A stretch of 64,000 nucleotides of DNA. Source: Sandaracinus sp964481145 (GTDB lineage Bacteria > Myxococcota_A > Polyangia > Polyangiales > Sandaracinaceae). Made by a program: the position numbers and the translations under genes. The stretch is taken from positions 1-64,000 of the forward strand of contig CAYZTA010000006.1 in the NCBI GenBank assembly GCA_964481145.1, read 5' to 3'. The notes below the pieces were generated by a model that was not told the origin of the DNA, did not search any database, and saw only the letters and a list, made by a program, of their open reading frames with translations. This document shows, piece after piece, positions 40,667 through 49,877 of this stretch. Numbering within the stretch: the first letter of the stretch is position 1; each line of letters starts with the position of its first letter.

Positions 40667-42019
40667 ATGCAGCAGCAGTATGGATATCAGCCGTATCAGG
40701 ATCCTTACGCACAAACACCATCGTATCCGATCGACCCGAGCATGCTTTGGCTCGTGGTCGGGACGGCGATCGTCATTGCGTTCGGCATTCTCATCCTGAT
40801 TCAGATCATCAAACAGTTCTTGTATGTCGCCAAACCCAATGAAGCGTTGGTGTTCAGCGGGAAACGCTATCGTATGGAGGACGGGACCGAAGTCGGGTAT
40901 CGCATCGTTCGCAGCGGTCATCGCGCGTTTCGGATTCCGATTCTGGAACGCGTGGACCGTATCGACATGACGATCATTCCGATCGACGTTCATGTCGAAA
41001 ATGCCTATTCGCGGGGCAACATCCCACTTCAGATTCACGCGATTGCCAACGTGAAGATCCACGGTGACTCTCGTTGGATTCGAAATGCTGTCGAGCGATT
41101 CCTGGGTCGGGATCAAAAAGAGATTCGAATCGTCGCGCAGCAGACGCTCGAAGGTGCGTTGCGTGAGGTGCTCGCGCAGTTGACGCCGGAAGAGGTCAAC
41201 GAAGACCGGCTGAAGTTCGCCGAGAAGATGATCCACGCGGTCGAGGATGATTTGCAGAAACTTGGGCTCGGCTTGGACACGTTGAAGATCCAGAGCGTGA
41301 GTGATCAGACGGGGTATCTCGATTCGATCGGCAGACCTGTGATCGCCAGTGCCCTCCGTGACGCTGAAAATGCAGAGTCACAGGCCACACAGGAGATTCA
41401 ACAAGCACAGGCGGAGGCTGGTCGTCGCGCCGAGGTCGCGCGTGCGGGCGCGCAGATGTTGATTCAACAGAAGCAGAATCAGCTCCGCACGGTTCGCGCC
41501 AACCTCGAAGGTGAAGCGCAGGCTGTCGAACGCGAAGCGGAGGCCGCCGCCAAGACCGCGCGCGCTCATGCCGAAAAGCAACTCCAAGAAGTTCGCGCGG
41601 CCCTCGAAAACCGACGACTCCAGGCCGAGGTCGTGATCCCTTCGGAATTCCGGCGCGTGGCGGAAGAGATTCTTGCCAAGGGCGCGGCTGCTCCCACGGC
41701 TGAAAATGGTGCGGCCGCTGCGGAGATCTTGAAGGTGATGAGCGAAGCGTGGGCATCGATGGGGCCGCAAGCTCGCGAGATTTACGTGATTCAACATCTC
41801 GAAGATATCGTCGGCACGGTCGTGCGTTCGCTTCAGAACGTGCAAGTGGACGAAGTCAACGTGCTCGATCAGGGGGATGGAAGTGCGCTCGCGAATTATG
41901 CGGCGACGTATCCCAAGATGGTCGCGGCAGTCATGAGTTCGCTCGGTCAATCGACGGGAATCGATGTGCCCGCGATTTTGGGAGGAACATCTGGCGCATC
42001 GAACGAGCGGAGGGGCTGA
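40667..42019 (+). CDS. flotillin/SPFH domain protein (first copy)
   Basis: 450 residues from ATG 40667, with AAAGAGAG upstream; GTG 40649 would add six residues. A Tyr/Gln/Pro-rich N-terminus is followed by one membrane helix (LVVGTAIVIAFGILILIQII) and an SPFH domain (about 50-225: PNEALVFSGKRYRM, VDRIDMTIIPIDV, NAYSRGNIPLQIHAIANV). A long Ala/Glu/Gln-rich coiled-coil follows (about 230-330), then a C-terminal part with MSEAWASMGPQAREIYVIQH. Flotillins build lipid microdomain scaffolds. The next gene is a paralogue 3 bp downstream, so the two probably co-assemble. Confidence 0.9.
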   Translation: MQQQYGYQPYQDPYAQTPSYPIDPSMLWLVVGTAIVIAFGILILIQIIKQFLYVAKPNEALVFSGKRYRMEDGTEVGYRIVRSGHRAFRIPILERVDRIDMTIIPIDVHVENAYSRGNIPLQIHAIANVKIHGDSRWIRNAVERFLGRDQKEIRIVAQQTLEGALREVLAQLTPEEVNEDRLKFAEKMIHAVEDDLQKLGLGLDTLKIQSVSDQTGYLDSIGRPVIASALRDAENAESQATQEIQQAQAEAGRRAEVARAGAQMLIQQKQNQLRTVRANLEGEAQAVEREAEAAAKTARAHAEKQLQEVRAALENRRLQAEVVIPSEFRRVAEEILAKGAAAPTAENGAAAAEILKVMSEAWASMGPQAREIYVIQHLEDIVGTVVRSLQNVQVDEVNVLDQGDGSALANYAATYPKMVAAVMSSLGQSTGIDVPAILGGTSGASNERRG

Positions 42020-42022
42020 GTC

Positions 42023-43345
42023 ATGGCATTTGTCGTACCTTTGTTTGCACTCGCGATCATTGGATTCATCGCCTTCTTGGCGATCCTTCTCGTGATCAAG
42101 AACGTCCTTTATGTGGGCGGTCCCAACGAAGTTATGATTTTTTCTGGTTTCGCGCGGCAAGCGGCCGATGGGCGCAGGATTGGATACCGTTTCGTCAAAG
42201 GCGGGCGGACCTTCCGTGTGCCCTTGCTCGAGACCGTGGATCGCATGGACCTGACGAACATGGTGATCGAGCTCACCGTGAAGAATGCATATTCACGCGG
42301 AGGAATCCCGCTCACCGTTCAAGGCGTCGCGAACATCAAAGTCCCAGGTGAAGAGCCTCTCATTCACAATGCGCTCGAACGTTTTCTCGGGAAATCGCGT
42401 GGCGAAATCATGGAGATCGCGCGCGAGACCCTCGAGGGAAATCTCCGCGGGGTGCTCGCAACGTTGACGCCTGAGCAAGTCAATCAGGACAAGGAGGCCT
42501 TCGCGGCTCGATTGACCGAAGAAGGCGAACACGATTTGTCGATGATTGGCCTCGTGCTCGACACATTGAAGATTCAGAACGTGAGCGACGAAGTCGGGTA
42601 TTTGGACGCCACGGGTCGGAAGAGGAGCGCCGAAGTTCGACGGAATGCGCAAATCGCCGAAGCCATCGCGAAGGCCGAAGCGGCGGAGCAGAAATGGCGC
42701 AACACCATGGAAGCCGAAGTCGCGAAGTTGGAAGCGCATATCCAAGTGGCCGCCAAAGAAAACGAACGGCGTATTCTCGACGCGCGCACGAAGCGCGAAG
42801 CGATGATCGCTGAGCAACGGGCGGAAGTGCAGGCTCTGATCGCGCAAGCGCAGGCCGAAGTGGCCATGCAGGAAGCGCGAATCGAGCAGGTTCGTGTGCA
42901 GCTGCAAGCGGACGTGATTCAACCCGCAGAGGCCTCGCGCCTGCAGGCCGAGCAGAATGCAAAGGCAGAAGCGTCGAAGTTGATCGAGCAAGGTCGAGCC
43001 ACGGCCACGGTGCTCAAGAATCTTGCGGCGACGTACCGTGGGAGCGGGACGAATGGCCGCGATGTTCTTCTCATGCAGAAGCTCGTGCCCATGCTTTCAC
43101 AGATCACGAGCACCATTGGCGAACTACGCATCGATCGATTGACGGTGATCGGTGAGGCGAACGCGCCCCATGGAGAGTCGTCGCTCGCTGGAAAACTCGT
43201 TCAGACGAGCGAGCAAATCAAAGCCGCCGTGGGGCTCGATGTTCCGGAAATGATTCGTGAGCGATTCGGAGGTGCCCAGCCCTCCAACAAGCCTGGAACC
43301 ATTCCTCCGCTTCCGTCGGGCGTGGCTCCGCGTCGCGGAGGCTGA
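42023..43345 (+). CDS. flotillin/SPFH domain protein (second copy)
   Basis: 440 residues. ATG 42023 follows a GGAGGGG site. N-terminal helix (VVPLFALAIIGFIAFLAILL), SPFH domain to about 205 (PNEVMIFSGFARQ, TVDRMDLTNMVIELTVKN, GGIPLTVQGVANI), an extended Glu/Ala coiled-coil at about 215-330 (AEAIAKAEAAEQKWR and following), and a C-terminus ending in a Pro/Gly-rich tail. The paralogue just upstream shares the SPFH layout. The stop overlaps the HD hydrolase start by one base. Together with the YqiJ-like gene this makes a microdomain operon. Confidence 0.9.
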   Translation: MAFVVPLFALAIIGFIAFLAILLVIKNVLYVGGPNEVMIFSGFARQAADGRRIGYRFVKGGRTFRVPLLETVDRMDLTNMVIELTVKNAYSRGGIPLTVQGVANIKVPGEEPLIHNALERFLGKSRGEIMEIARETLEGNLRGVLATLTPEQVNQDKEAFAARLTEEGEHDLSMIGLVLDTLKIQNVSDEVGYLDATGRKRSAEVRRNAQIAEAIAKAEAAEQKWRNTMEAEVAKLEAHIQVAAKENERRILDARTKREAMIAEQRAEVQALIAQAQAEVAMQEARIEQVRVQLQADVIQPAEASRLQAEQNAKAEASKLIEQGRATATVLKNLAATYRGSGTNGRDVLLMQKLVPMLSQITSTIGELRIDRLTVIGEANAPHGESSLAGKLVQTSEQIKAAVGLDVPEMIRERFGGAQPSNKPGTIPPLPSGVAPRRGG

Positions 43346-43926
43346 TGAAGAAGACACCGTTGTACGGCCCGAAAGTGGGAGAGGCGCTCAAGTTGGCGGC
43401 GGATGCGTTCGCACAGCGTGAGCGCAAGGGCAGTGGCGTCCCGTATCTGACGCATCTGCTCGCGGTGGCGACCCTCGTGATGGAACACGGCGGCGATGAA
43501 GATCAAATCGCGGCGGCCGTTCTCCACGACTACCTCGAGGACATTCCTGGAGCGCGCGTCGAAGAGCTCGAAAAGCAATTCGGCGCGCGCGTCGCGCGCC
43601 TCGTTTCTTCGTTGAGCGATGCCACCGATGCCACGAACAAAGCACCTTGGAAGCCGCGCAAATTGCAGTACCTCGAGCATCTTCGGCATGAGAGCAGCGA
43701 GGTGAAGCTCGTCAGTGCGGCCGACAAACTTCACAATGCGCGTAGCATCATCGACGACCATCGACGTATGGGGGATGAAGTCTTTTCTCGCTTCACGGCG
43801 TCACGAGAGGAGACGCTCTGGTACTACCGTGAAGTCGTCGCTGCGCTCGCGGACGGATTCACGCATCCACTCGTCGATGAAGTGCGAGCTGCCGTCGAGA
43901 AGCTTCACGAGCTCACGGATGAGTAA
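43345..43926 (+). CDS. HD-domain hydrolase of RelA/SpoT-type (possible ppGpp hydrolase)
   Basis: 193 residues. The ATG overlaps the flotillin stop (TGATG). It is a compact HD-domain protein with the metal-binding His in PYLTHLLAVA, the HD doublet in AVLHDYLED, and the later Asp in VKLVSAADKLHNARSI. This arrangement matches the N-terminal hydrolase domain of SpoT and stand-alone small alarmone hydrolases; no synthetase domain is present. It would degrade ppGpp or a related nucleotide in the cytoplasm. Translation coupling to a flotillin operon is unusual. The stop is 3 bp from the convergent biotin synthase stop. Confidence 0.82.
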   Translation: MKKTPLYGPKVGEALKLAADAFAQRERKGSGVPYLTHLLAVATLVMEHGGDEDQIAAAVLHDYLEDIPGARVEELEKQFGARVARLVSSLSDATDATNKAPWKPRKLQYLEHLRHESSEVKLVSAADKLHNARSIIDDHRRMGDEVFSRFTASREETLWYYREVVAALADGFTHPLVDEVRAAVEKLHELTDE

Positions 43927-43929
43927 TTT

Positions 43930-45006
43930 TCACTCGTGAACACGCGCAGAGAGCGCGACCGCACCTGCCTTGGGCTGAGGCCCTCGCTCGCGTGTGGCCT
44001 GCACCGTCGGATCGGGGGATGCGTAAGGTGCCATGGGGCGAAGCCCGGTGTCGTGGAGCAAGGCGCGATCCTCGTCGACATCTGGATTGCCCGTCGTGAG
44101 CAACTTGTCGCCGTAGAAAATAGAGTTTGCACCCGCCATGAAACAAAGGACCTGCGCTTCGCGTGAGAGCTCGGCGCGGCCCGCGCTGAGGCGCACCATC
44201 GATCGCGGCATCAAAATGCGCGCAGTCGCGATCGCACGCACGAGCTCGAGTGGATCGACCGGCGGCCTCTCTTCGAGCGGAGTGCCACGAACAGGTACGA
44301 GCGCGTTGATTGGCACGCTGCCAGGGTGAGGGTTGAGCGAAGCGAGGGTGCGGAGCATTTCTGCGCGATCGCGCAGCGACTCGCCCATCCCGATGATTCC
44401 ACCGCAACACAGCGAAATGCCAGCGCCCGCGACGTTCTTGATGGTCTCGAGTCGTTCGTCGTAAGTGCGAGTCGAGATGATCTCGGAGTAGAACTCGCGC
44501 GATGTGTCGAGGTTGTGGTTGTACGCCGTGAGGCCCGCTTCCGCGAGCGCCTTGGCTTGTTCTTCATCGAGCATACCGAGCGTGGCGCATGCTTCGAGCC
44601 CGAGCTCCCGCACACCACGCACCATTCCGAGCACGCGTTCGAAGGCGGGGCCATCTTTCACTTCACGCCACGCAGCGCCCATGCAAAACCGTGTGCTTCC
44701 GGCTTCCCTCGCACGTCGTGCCGATGAGAGCACCTCATCCACACTGAGCAAACGTTCGGGTTCCACATCCGTATTGTGTTTGCTCGATTGCGGGCAGTAG
44801 CCACAGTCCTCGGGGCAGCCGCCCGTCTTCACACTCAGCAGTGTGCAAAGCTGGACCGCATCGGGAGCTTGGTATTTGCGATGGACTTCTTGGGCGCGGA
44901 AGAGCAGCTCGGTGATCGGGAGATCGTGGATGGCGAGGACCTCTTCGAGCGTCCAATCATTGCGGATGGGCATGGCCGACATGGGGGACCAGGCGTACCG
45001 CGCCAT
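43930..45006 (-). CDS. bioB: biotin synthase
   Basis: 358 residues from ATG 45006. ATGs at 45042 and 44982 are also in frame, and none has a good ribosome site. Radical-SAM enzyme that inserts sulfur into dethiobiotin as the last step of biotin synthesis. The CxxxCxxC cluster motif is GGCPEDCGYCPQS, followed by QSSKHNTDVEPERLLSV. The second cluster ligands lie in CMGAAWREV and further on, and the substrate Asn-His motif is AYNHNLDTSREFY. The length fits E. coli BioB. No other biotin genes are next to it. Confidence 0.93.
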   Translation of the reverse strand: MARYAWSPMSAMPIRNDWTLEEVLAIHDLPITELLFRAQEVHRKYQAPDAVQLCTLLSVKTGGCPEDCGYCPQSSKHNTDVEPERLLSVDEVLSSARRAREAGSTRFCMGAAWREVKDGPAFERVLGMVRGVRELGLEACATLGMLDEEQAKALAEAGLTAYNHNLDTSREFYSEIISTRTYDERLETIKNVAGAGISLCCGGIIGMGESLRDRAEMLRTLASLNPHPGSVPINALVPVRGTPLEERPPVDPLELVRAIATARILMPRSMVRLSAGRAELSREAQVLCFMAGANSIFYGDKLLTTGNPDVDEDRALLHDTGLRPMAPYASPDPTVQATRERGPQPKAGAVALSARVHE

Positions 45007-45108
45007 GGGTAGGGGATGCAAGCCGAGGTTGCGACTCAACATTCTTCAGTCAGACCCAATGATGGAAATGACGATCCATGGGCTCCCAATCTGCTAGGTT
45101 CCCTCCGG

Positions 45109-46143
45109 GTGTCTGAGCCTTCCGTCGATCCGCGGGCGCTTGCCCTTCGAGCTGCGCCTCCACTGGCCTTGCTCGCTTCCTGGGTCGCGCTCGTTGATCT
45201 AGGAATCAACCGAGTTGCGGCGAGGATGGGGCCGGACATCATCGAGCCCACGCGTGCGCTCGAATGGATGCGTTGGGGCGCTTTGCCGCGCAATCTGGTG
45301 GGGGTCGCCGGTTTGGTCGCGCTCCTGTCCGTGCTCGGCAAGTACCTGCGTATGCCTGGGTTCACCCCCCTCTACATGCGTTTGCCGGCCGCTGCGTTTG
45401 CCGGGATCTTGATGCCGACCCTCACCCTCGCGCTGTTTCTCCCCCGCGAGCGAATGGCACCGCATTTCGTGCTCTTTGGGATGTTCGCGAGCCACATCCT
45501 CGCCTCTCTCTTTGCAGGGGTGGCCATTCCCCGTCGAGATCGTGTTCTTCGAGTCGGATTGATTCTCGTTGTGTTCACGGCAGTTCAAGCATTCATCGTC
45601 GTCACGATCGCAACGGTTCGCGCGACGATGATGCCTGGATTTGGTGGTCCCATCGCGTACTTCGCCCGCCACGGTGGCGAACTGACGTGGCTTGCAGTTC
45701 CGCTCGTCTTGGTGGCTGCGGTGTTGCCCAAGGAACGCACCCGCCGAGAGCTCATCGCGCTTTTGTTTGGACTTTTAATGTTCGTGACGATCGTGGCGCT
45801 CGGACTTTGGGGCGAGATGCATTTGCACCCCGACTACTCCACGGTGCTTTATGGCGCTTTCCGCGTGGCTGCACTTCCTGAGCGAGGCACGTTGGTCTAC
45901 GTCCTCATCGCTGCGGTCGGACTTGGAGCGGCCGTGGCAGGTCTTTTGTCACCCGATCCATGGAAACAGCAGCTGGGCGCAGCGATGGCACTCTGGATCG
46001 CAGGCGGCTATGCGCCACGATCCCCCATTCAGATCCTCGATGGTCTCCTCGCCGTGCTGCTCCTGACCCGCGTGGCTCAATCAGCAGATCCATTTGGCTT
46101 GCGTCGCTCTCGAAGGTCGGACGGTGATCTGGACACTCCCTAA
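45109..46143 (+). CDS. polytopic membrane protein of unknown function
   Basis: 344 residues from GTG 45109; an ATG at 45016 would add 31 polar residues and overlap the biotin synthase start region, so I prefer the GTG. About nine to ten hydrophobic segments are seen, including PLALLASWVALVDL, NLVGVAGLVALLSVLG, AAAFAGILMPTLTLALFL, VGLILVVFTAVQAFIVVTI and ILDGLLAVLLLTRVAQS. No known motif or charged transport site was seen. Length and topology suit a small transporter or a membrane enzyme. Its stop overlaps the convergent lipoprotein stop by 4 bp. Confidence 0.6.
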   Translation: MSEPSVDPRALALRAAPPLALLASWVALVDLGINRVAARMGPDIIEPTRALEWMRWGALPRNLVGVAGLVALLSVLGKYLRMPGFTPLYMRLPAAAFAGILMPTLTLALFLPRERMAPHFVLFGMFASHILASLFAGVAIPRRDRVLRVGLILVVFTAVQAFIVVTIATVRATMMPGFGGPIAYFARHGGELTWLAVPLVLVAAVLPKERTRRELIALLFGLLMFVTIVALGLWGEMHLHPDYSTVLYGAFRVAALPERGTLVYVLIAAVGLGAAVAGLLSPDPWKQQLGAAMALWIAGGYAPRSPIQILDGLLAVLLLTRVAQSADPFGLRRSRRSDGDLDTP

Positions 46144-47027
46144 TTCCCTGCGGCTTCTGCCGAAGCATGTCCAATCGTAAAATCGATCGGCGTGTCATGC
46201 CCACTCGACACCGTCACCGGTCGCGAGAGTACGATCGGCGCCGAATACACTGGGCGCCTCGATTCGGTTTCGCCCGTGACGCGAAAGCCTTCGTGCCACG
46301 CGCGAACCACGTATTGTCCCGGCGGGATGCCCGTGAGTTGAAAGCGCCCTTCGGAATCGCTGACGGCGAAATAAGGATGCTCGAATGCATGCATCCATCC
46401 CAGCATCCATGGGTGCCCAGCGTCGTCCACCCATTTCACGACGCCCGGCTGCTCGATTCGCGTTTCGTACATGGAGCCAGGTTCAGGCAGTCCTTCCGAA
46501 AACCACGTTCGAGTGCGACCCGCGCGATCGATGAACATCGCATGGACATTGTGCAGAATGGGTTCGGCGTTGCGAAATGCGACTGTGGTGCCGACTGGCA
46601 CAGCAATCACGTGTGGACTGAAAGCACAGTTGTCGAGCGAAACGTGGGTGGGTTCCGTAGGCACCACGAGCGGACGGCCGCGTGTGATTCCTTCCAACCA
46701 CACGACGGAGTTTGCGATGCCTCCACGACGCCCAATGGCGAGGGTCGGCGAGCGCTGTTTTTCGCCGCATCGCTCCTGATGGAGCGGAACCTCGATTTCG
46801 ATCGGCTCCGGTCGCTCCCCCGTCCACACGACGGTTCCAGTCACCGTACCGCCATTGACCACCTGAATGGCTTCGTAGCTCGTCGCAGCTCCGGGCCGGC
46901 GCGTCGTCGTCGTTTCTCCATGGGAGGTACGAGTCGTCCCCGTGTCACCATCGGAGCAACCCAACATCATCGCTGCGCACGGCAAGAGCAGCGACACAAT
47001 CTCGAGCGCGAGCAATCGCGACCCCAC
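46140..47027 (-). CDS. cupredoxin-like lipoprotein with carboxypeptidase-regulatory-type C-terminus
   Basis: 295 residues if GTG 47027 is the start; upstream in-frame TTG codons exist and the start is uncertain. A hydrophobic segment ends at AMMLGC, a likely lipobox, followed by a Thr-rich linker. The domain begins VVNGGTVTGTVVWTGERP and includes CAFSPHVIAVPVGTTVAFRN and LHNVHAMF, then VKWVDDAGHPWM and a final FAVSDSEGRFQLTGIPPGQY strand set. This is the plastocyanin-like/methylamine-utilisation-type layout. The usual Cys copper ligand (KCxxHPWM) is replaced, so type-1 copper is doubtful. Role unknown. Confidence 0.7.
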   Translation of the reverse strand: MGSRLLALEIVSLLLPCAAMMLGCSDGDTGTTRTSHGETTTTRRPGAATSYEAIQVVNGGTVTGTVVWTGERPEPIEIEVPLHQERCGEKQRSPTLAIGRRGGIANSVVWLEGITRGRPLVVPTEPTHVSLDNCAFSPHVIAVPVGTTVAFRNAEPILHNVHAMFIDRAGRTRTWFSEGLPEPGSMYETRIEQPGVVKWVDDAGHPWMLGWMHAFEHPYFAVSDSEGRFQLTGIPPGQYVVRAWHEGFRVTGETESRRPVYSAPIVLSRPVTVSSGHDTPIDFTIGHASAEAAGN

Positions 47028-47161
47028 GGCCCGCGCATTAGCACAACGACGCGCGATCAAAGTATTTCGTGCGCAAATGCGGATGCGAAAACTCGCCACC
47101 CGAAAGGGGCCACTCGAGAACACACGGATTTTCCAAACACTCGCAACCGAGGATCCACCGC

Positions 47162-48619
47162 GTGACTGCCCAACATCGAATTTCGCAACCACTCGTCCCT
47201 ACGTTCTTTGTCATCGCAACCGAGGCGATATCGCTTCTGGTGAGCCCACTCGTCCATGCGCAAGAGACGGGCCCGATCGAGGCGTGTCCCGTGCATAGCG
47301 ACGGATGCCATGAAGAGCCGGTTGGCTTCCATTTTCAGGAGGGCTTTTTCGAGTCTGCGATGTTCGATTCTGGATGGGTGCCCATGGATTCCCCCTTTCA
47401 GGTTCGTTTCGCCGTTTTTGGGGGCGGTGAAACCGAGGTCGATTTGGCCGGAACAGCCGTCACTTTCTGGCCATCCCCACTTTCGACAGCCGTCGTGGGC
47501 ACTCCAGAGAGCGGCCGGCTTTCGATGGATTATGGTCTCGAAGTCGTTGCCCGAATGCGCATCGACGTGGAGGTTGCTGGAGTTCGATACATGTGGGAGG
47601 GCGATATTCCAGTGGGAGGTTCGGTGCCACGTGATCTGCGACTCGCGGCGATGACGTCGTTCGACTCGATGTGGCTCTCGGCGGAGAACCCGGTGTCGAT
47701 CGCGGACACGACCGATTCCTATCGCTACGAGATGGGCCTCATCGGTGGGCTGATGGGGATTCCCAGATGGCTTTCTGGTGCTTTTGTGGTGGATATAGAA
47801 GCTCAGCTTTCCGCTTCTTATCGAACGATGCGAATCGAGCTCGGCGAAGCGGTGAGGCCCATCGAAGTCGAAGGCGGTGTGGCTGCTGTCCTGCCAGACC
47901 TTGGCGCCACTGCGTTCGGTGCCGCCAAAGACGTGGTGATTCAGCCCGTCGGACAGATCGATTATGAAGGCATCGTCAGGCTGAGCCCAGGTGTCTCTGT
48001 CGAAGTGGCTGGGCGTCAATTCGATTTGTTGCTGACCTCGGTCGAAATTCCGCTCGTGCGGCTCGAGCGAGCAGCCCGTTTCGATGCCGTCACGGTGCAT
48101 GTTCCACTTCCCGATATTTCCGTCGATCCAGGAATCATCGATTTTGGCGGCGTTCTGGTGGGTTCGAGCTCGATGCAATCACTCGAGCTTCGGAATGAGG
48201 GTGAGGCAGAGCTCGAAATCAGGCCTCGCCTCGCTGGGTCTTTGTTCTCATTTTCGAGTGAGTCTTTGATCGTGGCTCCGCATTCATCTCAACGACTGGA
48301 TATCACTTTCACTCCAGTGGATTCGGGTGATGCGAGTGGAATGATTTTCTTCGAAACCAACGATCCGGATGAGTCCCTGGTTGGGATTCGACTGAGCGCT
48401 CACGGAGCAGATGGGTCACTCGGTGACGGTGGTTCCCATGACGGCGGCGGGATCGGTGACGGCGGGATCGCACCCACTCATCGAGCGGATTGCAGTTGCC
48501 GCGCCGGTGGAGGGGCTTCTCGACTGGGCTATCTATTTGGATGGTTGCTTGCGTCTTGGGTGGGGATCCGCCAGTGGCGGAGGCGATCGTTTATGAGAGG
48601 CCCTCGACGGCCTTCTTGA
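47162..48619 (+). CDS. secreted choice-of-anchor-D protein with MYXO-CTERM-type tail
   Basis: 485 residues from GTG 47162, with CGAGGA upstream. It has an N-terminal signal peptide (TFFVIATEAISLLVSPLVHA), a large beta-rich region, and at about 340-430 an immunoglobulin-like ASPM/Hydin-type module (DFGGVLVGSSSMQSLELRNE, APHSSQRLDITFTP, FETNDPDESLV) as in choice-of-anchor-D proteins. A Gly/Asp-rich linker leads to DCSCR, a hydrophobic helix and WRRRS, the surface-sorting tail. It is probably displayed on the cell surface. The tail is encoded in the 29-bp overlap with the convergent aminotransferase gene. Confidence 0.8.
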   Translation: MTAQHRISQPLVPTFFVIATEAISLLVSPLVHAQETGPIEACPVHSDGCHEEPVGFHFQEGFFESAMFDSGWVPMDSPFQVRFAVFGGGETEVDLAGTAVTFWPSPLSTAVVGTPESGRLSMDYGLEVVARMRIDVEVAGVRYMWEGDIPVGGSVPRDLRLAAMTSFDSMWLSAENPVSIADTTDSYRYEMGLIGGLMGIPRWLSGAFVVDIEAQLSASYRTMRIELGEAVRPIEVEGGVAAVLPDLGATAFGAAKDVVIQPVGQIDYEGIVRLSPGVSVEVAGRQFDLLLTSVEIPLVRLERAARFDAVTVHVPLPDISVDPGIIDFGGVLVGSSSMQSLELRNEGEAELEIRPRLAGSLFSFSSESLIVAPHSSQRLDITFTPVDSGDASGMIFFETNDPDESLVGIRLSAHGADGSLGDGGSHDGGGIGDGGIAPTHRADCSCRAGGGASRLGYLFGWLLASWVGIRQWRRRSFMRGPRRPS

Positions 48620-49790
48620 TTCGCTCGATCCCTTTCGCGATTTGCTCTTGCGACGTCGCATAGCTCAGTCGGACGTATCCGGGGGCTCCAAATGCCGAGC
48701 CGGGAACGACGGCACAACCGGCCTTCTCGAGCATGAACGAGGAGACGGCCACGTCGTCTTCGAGCAAGGTGCCGTCGGAACGACGGCCATAGAGGCCTTT
48801 CACGTTGGGGAAGGCATAAAAAGCGCCTTCAGGCATCCGGCATTGGATGCCATCGATCGTGCGCAGGCCTGTGACCATTCGATCGCGCCGTGCTTGAAAT
48901 TCGGCGACCATGGCTGCGAGCTCGGCACGCGGACCGTCGACGGCAGCGATGGTTGCATGCTGGACGAAGCTCGTGGGATTGGTCGTCGATTGGCTCTGAA
49001 CCATCTCACACGCCGCGCAGACTTCGGCTGGCCCGATGAGCCATCCCATGCGCCAGCCTGTCATCGCGTAGGTCTTACTCGCGCCGTCGACGATGATCAG
49101 GCGTGAGCGGAGCTCGGGCGCGATCGTCAAGAGCGAGACTTGCCGAAAGCCGTCGTACACGAGCTGCGAATAAATCTCGTCGACGATGACCCACACGTTG
49201 TGCTTTGCGAGCACAGCGGCGAGCGCGCGGAGCTGCGACTCATTGTATGCGGCACCGGTTGGATTTGACGGTGAACAGAGGATGACGGCTTTGGTTTTCG
49301 AGCCGATGGCGGCCTCGAGAGATTCGGGCTGGAGGAGGAAACCGTCCTCTTCCCTGGTTGAGATGATCTTTGGCGTGGCGCCGACCATCAACGCCTGTTC
49401 GGGATAGCTCACCCAATAGGGGGCGGGAATGATGATTTCATCGCCCGGTTCGAAGAGCGCGAACGCAAGATTGAAAAGCGCATGCTTGGCTCCCACCGAG
49501 CATACGATTTCTTCATCTTTGGGCCGAACGCCGCGGCGCTGCTCGCAATCGCGGGCAATCGCTTGGAGCAGAGGCCCGATGCCACGGACCTTCGTGTAGC
49601 GGGTCGCGCCTGAATCGATCGCGGCCTTGGCCGCTTCGCGGATGTGAATCGGCGTCGGGAAGTCCGGCTCGCCCAAGCCGAACGAAATCACATCGACTCC
49701 CGCTGCTCGCAACGCGGCAGCACGGTCGGCGATGGCGATCGTCGCGGACGGCCGGATGGCAGACAGACGCGAGGCAAGAGGCAGCGTCAT
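48591..49790 (-). CDS. aspartate/aromatic aminotransferase (class I, PLP)
   Basis: 399 residues. PLP-dependent fold-type I transaminase. Recognisable elements: N-terminal SFGLGEPDFPTP, TRYTKVRGIGPLLQAIA, the Asn-Pro-Thr-Gly turn SPSNPTGAAY, Asp in VIVDEIYSQLVYDGF, and the Lys in SKTYAMTGWRMGW, with the substrate Arg in VRLSYAT near the end. Likely moves an amino group between aspartate and 2-oxoglutarate, or acts on aromatic amino acids. It is the typical bacterial aspC-like type; the exact substrate is not set. No ribosome site stands out but the start is at the family-typical place. Confidence 0.93.
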   Translation of the reverse strand: MTLPLASRLSAIRPSATIAIADRAAALRAAGVDVISFGLGEPDFPTPIHIREAAKAAIDSGATRYTKVRGIGPLLQAIARDCEQRRGVRPKDEEIVCSVGAKHALFNLAFALFEPGDEIIIPAPYWVSYPEQALMVGATPKIISTREEDGFLLQPESLEAAIGSKTKAVILCSPSNPTGAAYNESQLRALAAVLAKHNVWVIVDEIYSQLVYDGFRQVSLLTIAPELRSRLIIVDGASKTYAMTGWRMGWLIGPAEVCAACEMVQSQSTTNPTSFVQHATIAAVDGPRAELAAMVAEFQARRDRMVTGLRTIDGIQCRMPEGAFYAFPNVKGLYGRRSDGTLLEDDVAVSSFMLEKAGCAVVPGSAFGAPGYVRLSYATSQEQIAKGIERIKKAVEGLS

Positions 49791-49877
49791 CCAATCGCGT
49801 CTAACACAGGACGGAATCTATCGCTAGACCTTGGCATCCTTACATCCCCAAACGAGGACGCAACGTCTCACCCAAAT

